From Tilletia caries (lineage: Eukaryota > Basidiomycota > Exobasidiomycetes > Tilletiales > Tilletiaceae), in NCBI GenBank assembly GCA_032718865.1, contig JALUTQ010000007.1:2493699-2557698 (forward strand): 64,000 nucleotides of DNA, read 5' to 3'. The position numbers were made by a program, and so were the translations under genes. The notes under the pieces were generated by a model. It did no database searches and was not told the DNA's origin. It worked only from the letters and a program-made list of their open reading frames with translations. This document shows, in pieces, positions 19,222 to 32,300 of the stretch. Position 1 is the first letter of the stretch. Each line of letters starts with the position of its first letter.

Positions 19222-20772
19222 TCAAAAACCTGCGACGAAATGACGAGCTCCTGCCTCCAAGAAGTGATGTGCGAACGCGAGGATGGGCTCTACGACGCTG
19301 TGATGTTGATGGCAGCTGCCGACGTGTTGAAGCTGAAGATTGGGCTGGGAAGCTGACAGGGACAGTGAACTTGGTAGGGCGTGAAGTGGAGATGACGGGC
19401 GCGGGTCGATGGAGGACGCTTGGCAGCTACGCAGAACCGGGACAGGTGGGGGAGGAAGTGATGAACTCGAGGGCAGAACAGCCGGAAGGGAAAGCAGACC
19501 AGATGTGGCCAGCGCAAGCTCTATACGCGCGTTGACCCATGCTGCACGTATGCGACGCAAGGTTGCTGTGAGGCTGCTGGATGTCGGAGGAGTGAAATGC
19601 AGCCGGCTACGCGCGTCAAGCCACGCGACACGTATACGCCGGAGCGCGATCTCTGCCGTGGCGATAGAGGCAAGGCGAGATTGGGTGGGATGAGAGTGGC
19701 GCATTTGCACGGGTGAAGTCGAGACGGCATGGTCCTTGGGTACTGATGTCGATACCGATGTTGAGCCTGACATCGTCGACAAAACGGAGATCCGCGGCGG
19801 GAAGACCAGTGTTGAACTCAGTGTTGGTGTGGACACAGGGATGACATCCGTGTCGCAGCAGGCGATGACGGCAGGTGAGCAGGCCGGTGATGTACTGGAG
19901 GCTGTGGGCGAGATCGATTCGCCTGAGCATGAACTTGAGGTGTCTTCGAGATCACTCGATGTTGAGGACGATGTGGGTAGAGACTGTGGATCGGAAGCAA
20001 GCACCGAAGTCGGTACCGAGGTCGCAGGTCGAGATGTCTCGCCGCTGGTCAAGTCTGCTGCGTTCGCGTATTCCTGAGCCGACGTGAGTCCCGATGTCGG
20101 TACCGAAGTCGGCGATGCGGACGCGTGGCGTTCGGAGGCCGAACGAAGGTCCTGAAGAAGCTGTTGATAAGTTCGAGGCGGAGTGGAAGAGGCCGTGTGA
20201 AGAGCATCCAGGGTATGCTGTAGCCGAATTTGGGTCTCGTCCAGCTGTTCAGAGAGACGCTCATTGGAGGCCAGGAGCTGATTCCAGGCCAGAAGCGCCG
20301 TGGATGTGGTGAAGATGAAATAGCTGGTGGGGATGCTAGACGTGGAATGGAAGATAAACGCCCGGGGAGGGGTGTCGGAGATGGTGACGCGCAGCCGAAG
20401 AACGCAGCGGAAATTGGAGGTGTATGCGTCGAGGTGGCCGAGTTCGACGTCGTCACCGTCGAAGAGCTCTTGCTTTACGTCCGTAGCGAGCATCTTGCCG
20501 TTGATGTGGATCGCACTGGCGTCTCCAGTGTGGGCAATCAATATAGCCCCATCCGTGTAGGCCACTACGGCGTGGTCGGGCTCGAGATTGGAGTGGTCAA
20601 AGATGAAATCGGCTGTATGATGGGGAACGTCTTGGCGGCGGTAGTAGGAAGAGTGTTTTCCGCCGAGCAGCAGGTGTATATTGTCGAAATGGCTGATGCA
20701 GATGCTCTGCGCAGGAAGATGGCAATGGTCGTTGACTGGAGTGAAGGCGAGGAAGAAAGCTGGTGAAGTCAT
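19222..20772 (-). CDS. FHA-like domain protein, cargo of the LTR element
   Basis: A single-exon 516-residue ORF starting at ATG 20772, 82 bases inside the 5' LTR. Residues about 50-130 resemble a forkhead-associated domain: FIFDHSNLEPDHAVVAYTDG, then INGKMLATDVKQELFDGDDVELGHL and CVLRLRV. The usual early glycine-arginine and the SxxH phosphothreonine-contact residues are not clear, so phosphopeptide binding may be lost. A short helix follows (ASNERLSEQLDETQIRLQHTL), then about 150 residues rich in Ser/Thr/Pro with repeated S-V-P-T-S. A duplicated motif (ALRRIRVAWLDARSRL and TLRRIRAAWVNARIEL) comes next, then a low-complexity tail. There is no transposition enzyme motif. It may be a captured host gene or an accessory protein of the element. 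Confidence 0.75.
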   Translation of the reverse strand: MTSPAFFLAFTPVNDHCHLPAQSICISHFDNIHLLLGGKHSSYYRRQDVPHHTADFIFDHSNLEPDHAVVAYTDGAILIAHTGDASAIHINGKMLATDVKQELFDGDDVELGHLDAYTSNFRCVLRLRVTISDTPPRAFIFHSTSSIPTSYFIFTTSTALLAWNQLLASNERLSEQLDETQIRLQHTLDALHTASSTPPRTYQQLLQDLRSASERHASASPTSVPTSGLTSAQEYANAADLTSGETSRPATSVPTSVLASDPQSLPTSSSTSSDLEDTSSSCSGESISPTASSTSPACSPAVIACCDTDVIPVSTPTLSSTLVFPPRISVLSTMSGSTSVSTSVPKDHAVSTSPVQMRHSHPTQSRLASIATAEIALRRIRVAWLDARSRLHFTPPTSSSLTATLRRIRAAWVNARIELALATSGLLSLPAVLPSSSSLPPPPVPVLRSCQASSIDPRPSSPLHALPSSLSLSASQPNLQLQHVGSCHQHHSVVEPILAFAHHFLEAGARHFVAGF

Positions 20773-20831
20773 TGTGTAGCCTGAAGAAGAGATGAATGAA
20801 GAGGGTGAGAGGATAGGGAAGGGGACGTCAA

Positions 20832-20853
20832 AGTGAATCTACTCTCATCACCA
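20832..20853 (-). other. Primer-binding site of the FHA-bearing element
   Basis: Directly next to the right LTR, the minus strand reads TGGTGATGAGAGTAGATTC. It shares TGGTGAT-AGAGT with the site at 4410-4430. This sets the element's direction (minus) and the right repeat as 5' LTR. Confidence 0.65.
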
Positions 20854-21088
20854 TGTAATGGATAAGACCATCAAGTAGTGAAAGGCAAGAGTATAGAATG
20901 ACGAAGAAGGAAGCTAAGTACAAGGGATGACATCGAGAGAGGTAAATGAGGGCGAGAGAGAAGATGCGTGGGAAAGTGGAGGTGACAAGTGTTGCTATGC
21001 AGTTGCGTGGGAGGAAAAGGAGAGGAGATAAGAGAAAGAGAGATTAGATAGTGGCCACGTGTGTGAGCCACGTGGTGCCACTAGCACA
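20854..21088 (-). repeat. LTR (5' LTR in element orientation)
   Basis: 235 bp, identical to the copy at 18810-19044, and followed by the target duplication CCTCT at 21089-21093. Its outer end lies 92 bp from the ferric reductase start codon, so it may act on that gene's promoter. Confidence 0.9.
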
Positions 21089-21180
21089 CCTCTTCCTACT
21101 CTTCCTACTCCCTTAGCCCTTTCCTCCTCCTACTCTTCCCACTCCCTTTCCTCCCTACACCAGCTGATTCCTTCGAAACC

Positions 21181-23914
21181 ATGGTGTTATTCTGGAAGGT
21201 CTACCCCGAAAACCTGGAAGGCTTGAGCGAGAACTACCCTGGGAAGGAAGCAGATGCGACGGCTACGATCTATGCTTTCTACTTCAGCGGGTTCGAGGTG
21301 CCTGCGATTGCGATGTGAGTTGCGGCGGCATCCCCTCCATGGTATTTCGAAGGTTATCACCACCTCTTCGCTGACTCTCGAGTTCACTTTCGTTTTTCCA
21401 GCTTTGCGTTGTATATCGTCCTCGTAACCCTCATCGCCACCAACATCTTCAGGAAGTCGCTCAAACTCCTCGCCCCTCACTTCTACGCCTCCCAGCGGGC
21501 TCGACTGGCATGGCTCCGGGCGAACTTCCTCAACGCCTCGTTGATTGGCCGGAAGCACAGCGAACCCGTCTACCTCTTCGGTCGACGTTGGCTTCCCGTC
21601 CGTATCCCACTCCGGTTCCAATCTTTCGTCATCTTGGCGCTCTTCCTCTTCAACGTGCTCGTGTTGGTCACGCACTACGACATCACGCCGGACGATGTGA
21701 ACGTATAGTGAGTGTTGGAAGGTTTTTAAAGGCAAGCCCGTAACAGAAGTTGGCTAAACAAAGTTCATGATCTTGCCTATTATTTTTAGCTGGCCCGGCC
21801 CGGGCAGCTATACCCGTCAATACGTGCGCTACCTCGCCGACCGCTCCTGCGTGCTAGCCATGGGTCAACTGCCCATCGTCTTCCTCTCCGCCGGCCGGTA
21901 CTCGCCCCTGGCGCTCATCACAGGTCTCCCCTTCTCCGACTCGATGCTCTATCATCGATGGCTGGCCCGGATGGTCTGGCTCCAGGTGTCGGTCCATTCG
22001 TTCGCTTATACGTATTTGGAAGTCCGGTCGGATTATTTGGCGGAGGTGTTTAAGCAGGCGTACTGGAATTGGGGTGTGGCGGTATGTTTCTTTCTTTTTC
22101 TTGCCCAGATTTGGGCCCTTCGGCTGGGTGCTGTGACTTGTGGCAGGACGACTAAACGAACGTTTCCTTTTTGGCAGGCTACAGCAATGTTTTGGGGGCT
22201 CACCATCCTCGCATACGGCCAGCTTCGATCGAGGGCTTACGAGGTACGCACTTGCTCTATCTGGATGGCAAGCCTTGAGGACACTTATTGACCCAACTGT
22301 TTGTCTCAGGTATTTGTCACCCTTCATGTTGTGATGGGAATCCTGGCCCTCGTTGGCACCTACTACCACATCCGACTGCTCGCCTTCTGGAGGGTACGTT
22401 TCTTTCCCAATCCCCAAAGTTCCTTCCGTCATTTACGTTTGTGACCATGCTGAAAGACCCCCGTCTCCAAAAACGTTCTACGACCATCACAGTTCAAGGT
22501 CTACATCATCCTCACCGAGCTCAGCGCAGCCATCTGGGCCTTCGACCGCGTCGCCCGCACGCTCAACCGATGTTACCTCTCCCTCCGTCTCCGTCGGCAA
22601 GGTTTCCTCTCCACGGCCACCGTCACGGCGCACGCGGACGACTTGCTCCGCGTCCGTATTAAGCTGCCTGTCTCCCGTCTTCGATTGGCCGGAGAAGAAG
22701 GAGGTCGCGCTGATGCTGGCTCGGGTTTGAGCTCGGGCTCGTTGGTGACGAGGATCGCTCCGGGACATTCGGTTCGGATCCTTGTGCCCCGGATTCAGTT
22801 CTTTAGTGATCATCCCTTCACTGTGCTCGGGACGGGTGGGGAGGCGGAAGGCGACAACGATGTTGATGATATGGGATATGTCGACCTCCTCGTTCGTAAA
22901 CAGAAGGGATTCACGAAGCATCTTTCGAAGTTGGAGGCGACGACTGGGTCGGTTGATGTTGAGTCCCGAGGACAGGGGTTCGTCAAGCAGTCAGCTGTCA
23001 TTGTTGAGGGTCCTTATGGCGAGCTTCACTATGACGAGGTGAGTTCCTTGCCTTCTGGCTCTTTCGACATGCGAGAAAAATGGGCTTCACTCATCTTTTC
23101 TTGGACCCTCGATTCTGCCTTGCGACGCAGGTGCACAATGCAAGCCATGTGCTCCTGTTCGCTGGTGGTGTCGGTGTGGCGTACACGCTTCCGTACATGA
23201 TCGAGACGGCCCTCGGGAACCGAAGGAACGTCCCGTGTACGATGACCTGGATGATCCGTGACATCGGTGAGTGGTGTTCGAGAGGTTCCCCCCTCATATG
23301 AAAGTGGATTCCCTGCAACGTTCTCACCTGGCCTTATCCCAACTATGCCTCCTTCACAATTCATTCTGCCAGCACTCTTCAACGCTGTCATGGACCAACT
23401 GACGGGTACAGTCCAAGAGCTGGCCGCCCGCGCGAAAACAGCCGCGGAAGAGATGAAACGGGCGCCCCTCCTGATCAACCTGCACATGACCTCGAGCAAA
23501 TCAGCGACCACGCAAGAACCGTTTGCGCCCATCATCATCTCCGAGCTGGACAAACGACATGATGCTGCTGGGAAAGAGTTGGCGTCTTCGAGCAGCTCAG
23601 CAGAGGAGAAGGAGGAGGAGGAGGGAGAGGGTGAGTCGGGGAGGATGCGTGGGACTCCTGAGACGGAAGGCGCGGGTGGGTTCTATGATTATCTTGAGCC
23701 GTACTTCCGGGTGACGACTTCGTTTGGGCGTGCGAATGTCTGCGATACTATCGCCTCTGCTGCCGCTGCCGCCGACGAAGGGAAGAGGCGGTTGGTGGTG
23801 ATGTCGTGCGGCCCAACGTCATTGTGCGATGATGTGCGGTATGAGGCGCAGCGGGCGTTGAGGAGTGGGGCGTGGGAGGACGTTGGTTACTTTGAGGAGT
23901 GCTTCAGCTGGTAG
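21181..23914 (+). CDS. Ferric reductase / FRE-type transmembrane oxidoreductase
   Basis: Eight exons: 21181-21314, 21402-21707, 21790-22081, 22178-22243, 22310-22393, 22493-23038, 23131-23266, 23373-23914. All introns have GT-AG ends and phases agree, giving 701 residues. The N-terminal half has about seven membrane segments. Histidines in the core (MLYHRWLARM, VSVHSFAYTY, VFVTLHVVMG, TYYHIRLL) would hold two b-type haems. The C-terminal half has the FAD motif HPFTVLG (residues about 410), the NADPH-binding LLFAGGVGVAYTLPY and the terminal CGPTSLCDDV. An acidic low-complexity insert lies between the last two. Such enzymes move electrons from NADPH across the plasma membrane to ferric or cupric ions. 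A fresh LTR element sits in its promoter. Confidence 0.88.
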
Positions 23915-24284
23915 GGACGGTGTAAGAGATTGCAACTAGAATAAAATGGAGCTGGCCTTTTCTTGTCCCCCTGCTGCGACTTTCTGTTCATCTGGTGTCC
24001 TCCTGAAGAAGGGAACACGGCGAGATTCTCTTCACGGTCACGAGTTCGAAGTGCGGAACACGGGAAGATGCGAGAGTCTTGTGATTGAGAGCGGGGCGCG
24101 AAGACGCTGGGAATCGAAACATGAGAACAGGGCCTTCTAGTAAAGGATGGTAAAAAAAGAATGTGAGGGTAGGAAGGAAGTTTTTTCGGTGCTTGACGCG
24201 AAATAACATGATTATGACCTGAGAAGATGAAGGAGGGAGACGATCAGTCCTGGGCGCCAGAGACGCGTAACCGGGGCAATTAAC
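23915..24284. other. 3' intergenic region between convergent genes
   Basis: Shared 3' region of the ferric reductase (+) and PRMT1 (-). No gene or repeat is seen. An additional short last exon of PRMT1 could lie here (see that entry). Confidence 0.5.
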
Positions 24285-25657
<1,373 letters not shown>

Positions 25658-28600
25658 ATGGCATCTGGTGTTGGCGTGACTGCGACGGGCAGCGGCAGCG
25701 CTGATCCCCCGCCCATGTTCACTCCCATCCTCTTCTGTCTGCCCACCGAGGGAGCATCGATCTCGCTCTCCCCGCTCGCATCAACCTCGACAGCGACAGC
25801 GACATCGACCTCGACAGCGACAGCGACGTCCTCCACAGCGAACGCGGGTGCGAATCTGGACGGAAGCGGAGGTGGTGGAGGAAGCGATGAGGAGCATGGT
25901 CTGCCAGCTGCGCTCCTGCCCATCGCAAACCGACCCCTCATCGCCTTCGCACTCCAGCAGCTCGTGTCCGCAGGGATCCGGCATGCCATTGTATGCGCAC
26001 CCGCAGCACAGCACTCCCTCTTCGCACACACCCTCCGACAGCTCCACCTCGTCACCAGTCCATCGACAACGACAGCCAGCAGCGCAAACGTACAGGTCCT
26101 CGTCGATCCCCTCCCAGGAACATCGCGCCGCTCCAACCCATCTGCGAACACGTACGCCCTCCGGATCGACCTCGTGCCCCTGGGCCCAGCAGATCGCACA
26201 GACAAGACCCGCATCTCCGCAGCAGGCACGGCAGCAGCATCCGCATTATCAGCAGCAACAACAACAGCGACAGAGACAGCCATACGCAAGCGCAAGACCC
26301 GCCCACTTGGCAGTGCAGAGCTCTTACTCTGGCTCGCAAGCGAAGGTTGGCTAGAAGCCGACCCGCTCATCCTACCCTACGACCTCCTCACACCCTCTCT
26401 CCCGCTCACCGCCCTCCTCAGGGCACACCACATCGCAGCCGCCCTGCTCCCCTCCACCAACTTCACGCCCGGCTCAGGCCCGCGCAACTCCAGTGCCTCC
26501 CACCCGCTCCTCCTCGGCGCAACCACGCTGCTGATCGAGAGACGCACTCCCGCCAATACGCGTTCTAGAGCCGCACAGGCCGATGCACCCTCCAAGGAAC
26601 GCCTCAAGGCCGAGCGCGCCTCGCTCCTGGGCAACGCAGCACAGAGCGATCGACTCGTCGTCTACTCCAAGGAACATTTCGGAGCGCTCCACGGTTTCAG
26701 CTCGAGTACCGTCGCCGCGCCTCATACGGGCGGTTTCATCTCCTCCCTCTCATCGCCGGCCCCAACAGCGACAGCGACGTCGACAGGGATCGCCGAAGTG
26801 CCGCACAGCGCACACGCCCTCCTCTCCTCCGTCCCCCTCTCCCAAGCCCAGTCCCGCTCAAAATCAACATCGTACATCCTCCCGCCGGGCGTAGGCAACC
26901 GAACCCTAACCTCCCCACAATCCCGCCTCACCTCCTCAGCACACGTCAGCACGAACCTGCTCGACTCAGGCATCTACGTCCTCCCGCGCGCCATTGTGCT
27001 CCCGCTCCTCGAACGATTCGCGTCACCCACGCCGGGAGGGAAACCGAATAAGATCCGCACGGTGTCGCATTTGGTCAGTTTGCTGGCGCGCGCGTCGGCT
27101 GATGCGGGATATGCGCGCAAGATGGGCATTGATAACCTCGTACGGAGACTCGCGCGCTTCTATGCCCAGACGCATGCCGAGCGCGCCGGGTTGGATCTCG
27201 TGGGCCGCGGTGGTGGTGCTGGTGGCGGGCATGGGAGTGTGCGCGTGGGGAGCACGGGCGACGTGATGGGTGCGAACTCGTTGAGGGCTTCCATCTCTGG
27301 TCTTGTGGCTGCTGGTGGAGGCGCTGGTGCGGGTGCCGCGGCCGTCTTAGCGGACTCGGTCCAATTCGGGAGTGCAAATGCATCACCGGGCATCTTCTCC
27401 CCGCCCGTCACCTCCTCACAGCCGGCCCTCGACGAGCTGCGATCACCTACCACGGCGGCGGCAACTTCTTCTTCTACCAAGACGGAAGCGCAGAAGAAGG
27501 GGGAGGGGGAGGATGGCGGCAGTGACCCGCTCCTCGTCGGCCTCGGGGCCAGTATGAGTCGATTGAGCGTGTCCATCGCAGCAGCGCACAGTTCCACCTC
27601 CCGCAGTTCACTCACAGGCGAACGCAGCTCGACGGCCGTCCGGCCGTTCTCGACTCATAGCAAGACCAGTACGGGAGCTGCTGCGCTTGCATCCGCGCCT
27701 GCTGAGATCCGGGTCCAGGCGCTCGTCGCGAGGTTGGAGACGGACGCGGAGGCTTTTGTTTGGGGGAGGGCGGATGATCCGGCGGTTGTGGCTGCTGCTG
27801 CGGCGGCGGCGGCGCAGGGTGCTGGGAAGGGCGGGAAGGGTGCCGCGGGTGCTGGTGCTGGTGCTGGTGCCCAAGCTCAGGTCGAGCAGGAGCGTTTCTT
27901 GGGTCGGGTGGATACTCCGGCCAACTACCTCGAAGCAAACCGATTTGTGAGTTGTCTACCTCTTTCCATCTGTATCGACGCGCTTCCTTTCTTACGGTCA
28001 TGCTGATCGTATCGATTTTTTTCTTTCAAAAAATCCCAGCTTCTTCGAGCATTGGCGGCACCAACTCCCTCACCCCTCTTCCCCATCCCCACCCTCTCTG
28101 ACGCAGGCTCCCTCGGCATCGCCCCACCCCTCGACACCGACTCCTCCGCCTCCGCCTCCGCAACCCAACCTCAAGCTCAACCACAGATCACCCCAGACGC
28201 CCTCATCGCGTCCACCTCGACGACCACGCTCGGCGACCGGTGTGTGATCCGGCGGAGTGTGGTGGGCAAAGGGGTGACGATTGCGCGGGGTGCGAAGATT
28301 TTGGGATGTGTGCTTATGGATGGTGTGAGCGTGGGCGAGAAGTGAGTGTTGTCCTTTCCCTTTTTTTTTTTCCTGAATCTTCTTGGGGGGGGGGGGTTTA
28401 TTCCAAAGCAAAAAATACTGAATCTCCTTCCTCCTGGAAACTTCTCGTTACAGTGCCAAGCTCGAGTCCGTCATCCTGGCTCCACACACGACCGTCGGCG
28501 CCCGCGCCTCCCTGATCGACGTCGACGCCGGGCCCGAGGGCGTCCGCATCGCAGAGTCCACCGAGGCCAAAGCCAAGCGCTTCGGCGGCGCCGGAAGTAG

Positions 28601-28772
28601 CAGTGGCGGTGGTGGCCATTCGGGTGCGAACGCAGGGACGAAGAAGGCAGGTCGGGCTGCGCAGGCGCTTGGGTTTGACGAGTCTGCTGTTGTTGCTGGC
28701 CTGTTGGAGGAGGACGATGAGGAGGAGGATAGCGAGGAGGACAGTGAGGAGGAGAGCGAGGAGGAAGAGTGA
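25658..28772 (+). CDS. GCD1: Translation initiation factor eIF2B gamma-like subunit
   Basis: Exons 25658-27946, 28040-28341 and 28454-28772 give 969 residues. The N-terminus has the pyrophosphorylase-like fold of eIF2B gamma/epsilon: MFTPILFCLPTEG, then ALLPIANRPLIAFALQQLVSAGIRHAIV, and later LLDSGIYVLPRAIVLPLLERF. The C-terminus has left-handed beta-helix hexapeptides (LGDRCVIRRSVVGKGVTIARGAKILGCVLM ... AKLESVILAPHTTVG) and a very acidic tail. There is no C-terminal W2/HEAT domain, which favours gamma over epsilon. The protein is about twice the usual length because of long Ala/Ser/Gly-rich inserts. eIF2B exchanges GDP for GTP on eIF2. An alternative start is the ATG at 25715. The gene symbol follows the yeast orthologue and is inferred. 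Confidence 0.8.
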
Positions 28773-29308
28773 GAAGCGCTGCTTGTGTACCTTTTCCTTC
28801 CTCACCCAATTCGTTTTCCAAAAGCATAGACGTCTTTGCACACTTGCCATTTTCGCCGAACTTGCACTTGTCCCCACGACTGGCTTCCATCACTGCAAAC
28901 GCTCGAGGGAGATGAACGATAGGCTCGACGAGAAACGAGCCTTCAGACCGTAAGCGGAGACGGCCATCACAGAGGTAAAAGAGAAAAGAAACTTGTAGGA
29001 TTCGTAATTCAGGACTTTGCGTTCGTGTTTGTGCGTGAAAAGGGGGGGGAAACAAAAGGAGAAGCTCATGACCGGGAGAAATGATTAGGATATGGAAATG
29101 ATAGGGATGGACGAAGGGGTTGCGTTTGTCTTCCATTTGACGCTTTGCGTCGGTGAGGTTGAGGTATTGATCCATGACGAGGGGGAGGGGAGTGGGTTCG
29201 AGCCGTTCGGAAGTCTAGTGTGCGTTTGCTTGTTTCCATATCTTGACGTCTTCCAGGGAACGTTTGCGGAGGGGCGGAGGAATGCCTGCCTGTTGACCTT
29301 TCTAGGCC
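28773..29308. other. 3' intergenic region between convergent genes
   Basis: Shared 3' region of the eIF2B-like gene (+) and the glycogen debranching enzyme gene (-). I see no gene or repeat. Confidence 0.5.
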
Positions 29309-32300
29309 TTACGCAGAACCGTTGGTCTTAGGAGCCGCGTCCTTCTGCTGAATCTGATGAATCTCCTCCAACACATCCAGAATCGTAGACGCACTCCAAG
29401 CCTGCGTCGGACAACTGTCTCCACAATGCCCGCCGTCGGCATTGGTCAACTCGGGCAGGCCAGCCCAGGGAGACTCCTTGATGTGCTTCCGGTGCTCGAG
29501 CAGCTGGTTCGAGATGTAGTGGAACGTCTCGAGGAGGGCCTCCTTGCTCGCCGCGCCGTCCTGGTTGGTGTTCACCTTACGGTCGAAGATCAGGTACGCC
29601 CGCAGGAAGAACCCGAGCGGCCACGTCCACGGCGGTCCACGGTGGTACGAGAATCCCTGACCCATCGAGAAGTCGTCCGTGCCGTTGCTGTTGTCGTACA
29701 CTGGACGGTAGGTCATGTCGCTCGGGTCCAGAGTGCGCATGCCCAACACATCCCGAAGCACGTGGCTGGCCGCCTGCAACGCCGACAGGGCGTGCGTAGG
29801 ATCGAACAGCTCAGGAGCGACACTCATCGCGATCGGGAAGTTGGCTCGCAGCTGGTAGTCGGACCATTCGCGTCCCTTGCCGGAGCCATATACGTCCTTG
29901 TAGATACCGCGACGGTTGATCAGCCCAGTGTCGACGTTGTAGTCCTTGTCGTCTTCAGGGTTCAAAGGGACGTAGTAGCACTTCTCGAAGTTTTCCTGGA
30001 GGAGATCGCCCCATTGCTTGTACGTGACAGTCTGCTTCTTGCCGTCAATCGTAGCCTCGACGCCCTTGGCGGGCCATTTGCCCTTAGCCGCAAGGCCGTC
30101 GACCCAGCGCAAGGTGCTCTTGAGGAGACCGGTGATCTCGACCGCAGCACCGTCACGGGGTGTTCCCGGAACACCACGGTTGTTCGCCTTGGCACTCGAG
30201 CCCATCTTGTCCTGCCACGTTCCGCAGTTGTGCTCGTTTCCGCCAAAGAGGATACCCGTCTTCCAGTCGACGTCGATGTCAATGTTGAATCCTTCATCCT
30301 TCATGCACTCGTCAATCGCCGGACCAGCGTTGTACTCGCGGAAGTGAATGCCAGCCGCGTGCCGTTGCAAGATTTCTTGAATGAGCTCAGCGACCGTGCT
30401 CTCGTACGCGAACGCCTTGGGATCGTTCCAAGGAACCCACTCGTCATCCGCAGGGAAGCGACGCTTGACCTTCTCCTCGAGGATAGCTTCACCATTCTTC
30501 ACCATGGTGCAGTAGTCCTGCACATTCTGCGCAAAGAACCAAGGTCCATCGCGGCAGTTGTATCGCGGCGTCCGAGTCGAGTCGAGCAGGTTCGGAATCA
30601 GACCGTGCTTGAGCGTCGAGCCGAAGCTGAGAATGTGCTCGCGAGCGTACTGGCTCATACCCGTAGTCAGGTACAGACCGCGGAGCGAGATGAAAACATC
30701 ACGACCCCAGCAGCGCGCCCAGCCAGCAGAGAAGAAGGGCAGACCTGCCGCCATACTGGCACTCTCCTTGTCCGGCCAGAGAGAGGCAGACTTGACCACA
30801 CCGTTCATCTGAACCGAGCAGAGCGCGAGCGCCTTGGTAAAGTCGTGGCCGTTCTGGACAAATCCAGACATGTGCGAGTGCGCGCGGGCGGTAGCGGCCT
30901 TGTAAGCCTCGTTGACGACGAGGGCAAAGTACTTGGGCCGCATGAAGGAGGGAACGGTCGACTTGATCGCATCAAAGCGTTCCTTGAACCAGGCCGCAGG
31001 AGCAGCGAGGCGAGGGAACGTCGACGTTTGCCTGAGGTGCGAGAAACAGGCATGTTAGAAACAAGTGCGAAGCCCACAGATGCTGATTCGTGAAACTCAC
31101 CTTTCCAGTCGCCCTTGGACATAGTCGAGCGGCCAGGACCCATCGCGAAGGTGGGCACACACCGGGTGACCAAGGTCATTGCTGTTGACGATGGACCGGA
31201 GCGGATGCATCCATCCTTCCAGACCACAGTACACCAACTTTCCGTAGCCAGGGATATCATACACTCCCTCCTTTCCGTCCGTGACATCACGCTCCTCACC
31301 GTCGGCGCGGTAGAGCACAGCGTTGAGGTCAGTCAAGTCGAGCTCCGCCATAGCCTTGTCGGCATCCTTAGTGCAGAGCTCGTCGAGCGAGGCGCTGATT
31401 CCGTCCATACGCGTGGCGAACAGCATGATACTTCCCGGCGGGAAGTTATCCGGGACAATGATCTCCGAATACGCGATCGCGTCCGAGTTCTCCTCGCGCC
31501 CTTCCTCAATGTGGGGGCATGGCACGTCGATCAGCTTCGAGGGCAAGCCGCGGAGCGTCTCCTTGTCGTCCTTAAGCTCACGCTCCGTGACCTGGAGTGT
31601 CTTGCCCATGATGTACTGCACCTTGGTCCTGTCCAGCCGGATCGGGTTGATCTGGCCTCGTTCCTGTGAACCAGGCGAGTGGAAGGCCGCATGGGCGACG
31701 CAGACGTAGCCCTGGTGCGTTTGCGGGTGAACGCGGTGCATGATCAGGTAGTCATTCTCCTGATGGACGTGACCCTCAGAGAAGCCGCCCGTCACCATCT
31801 CAGCGTGGAGGTGGTTTACGACGCGCTTAACCTCGCTGATGCCGAAGCTCTCAGAAGCCTTGTCGCCCGAGTCGACAGGTGCAGTAGCATACGCCCGCTT
31901 CTCACTGACGACGTCAAGCAGCTTGGGGTAGAGGTCATCGAAGCCCTTGTTCGATCCGATGGCAGACCAGCTGAACGCGACGAGCGCACCCATCGTGATC
32001 GCGTCCTCCGTAGTACGCTTCGAGGTAGGCGTCTCATTGTCGTGAGTGACGTCCATGAACAGAGCGTGCGGGCTGGACCCGAGGTGAGGCACAACAAGAG
32101 CCTCAACCGTCTTGTCCTGACCAGGAATCTGTACATTGTCCTTGAAAGAGAGACAGTCCTTGTCCATAGAGCCGATCGGCTTACCGACACCGAAGCGGTA
32201 CAGCAAGCGACTCTCCTCCTTGGGGTCGTGTCCGTTCTCCATCTCACGGATGAGCGAGTTAAGACCGAGACGAGACACGAACTGCTCGTCCAACTCCGCA

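Larger units (their letters stand above)
18810..21088 (-). mobile_element. Non-autonomous LTR element carrying an FHA-like gene
   Basis: Two identical 235-bp direct repeats (18810-19044 and 20854-21088) begin TGTAATGG and end TAGCACA on the plus strand, that is TG...CA. They are flanked by a perfect 5-bp duplication CCTCT (18805-18809 and 21089-21093). Just inside the right repeat the minus strand starts TGGTGATGAGAG, a primer-binding site almost identical to that of the Ty3/gypsy element at 4410-4430. The minus-strand LTR start TGTGCT is also shared. The 1.8-kb interior has no gag, protease, RT or integrase, only one 516-residue ORF. It is therefore a TRIM/LARD-like element with a cargo gene, recently inserted, probably mobilised by a related Ty3/gypsy element. 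Confidence 0.88.

Noticed and set aside
29357..31093. A 578-codon plus-strand frame opposite the debranching enzyme gene
   Set aside because: It is the antisense of conserved catalytic sequence of the debranching enzyme. Composition is that of a reverse-strand shadow.
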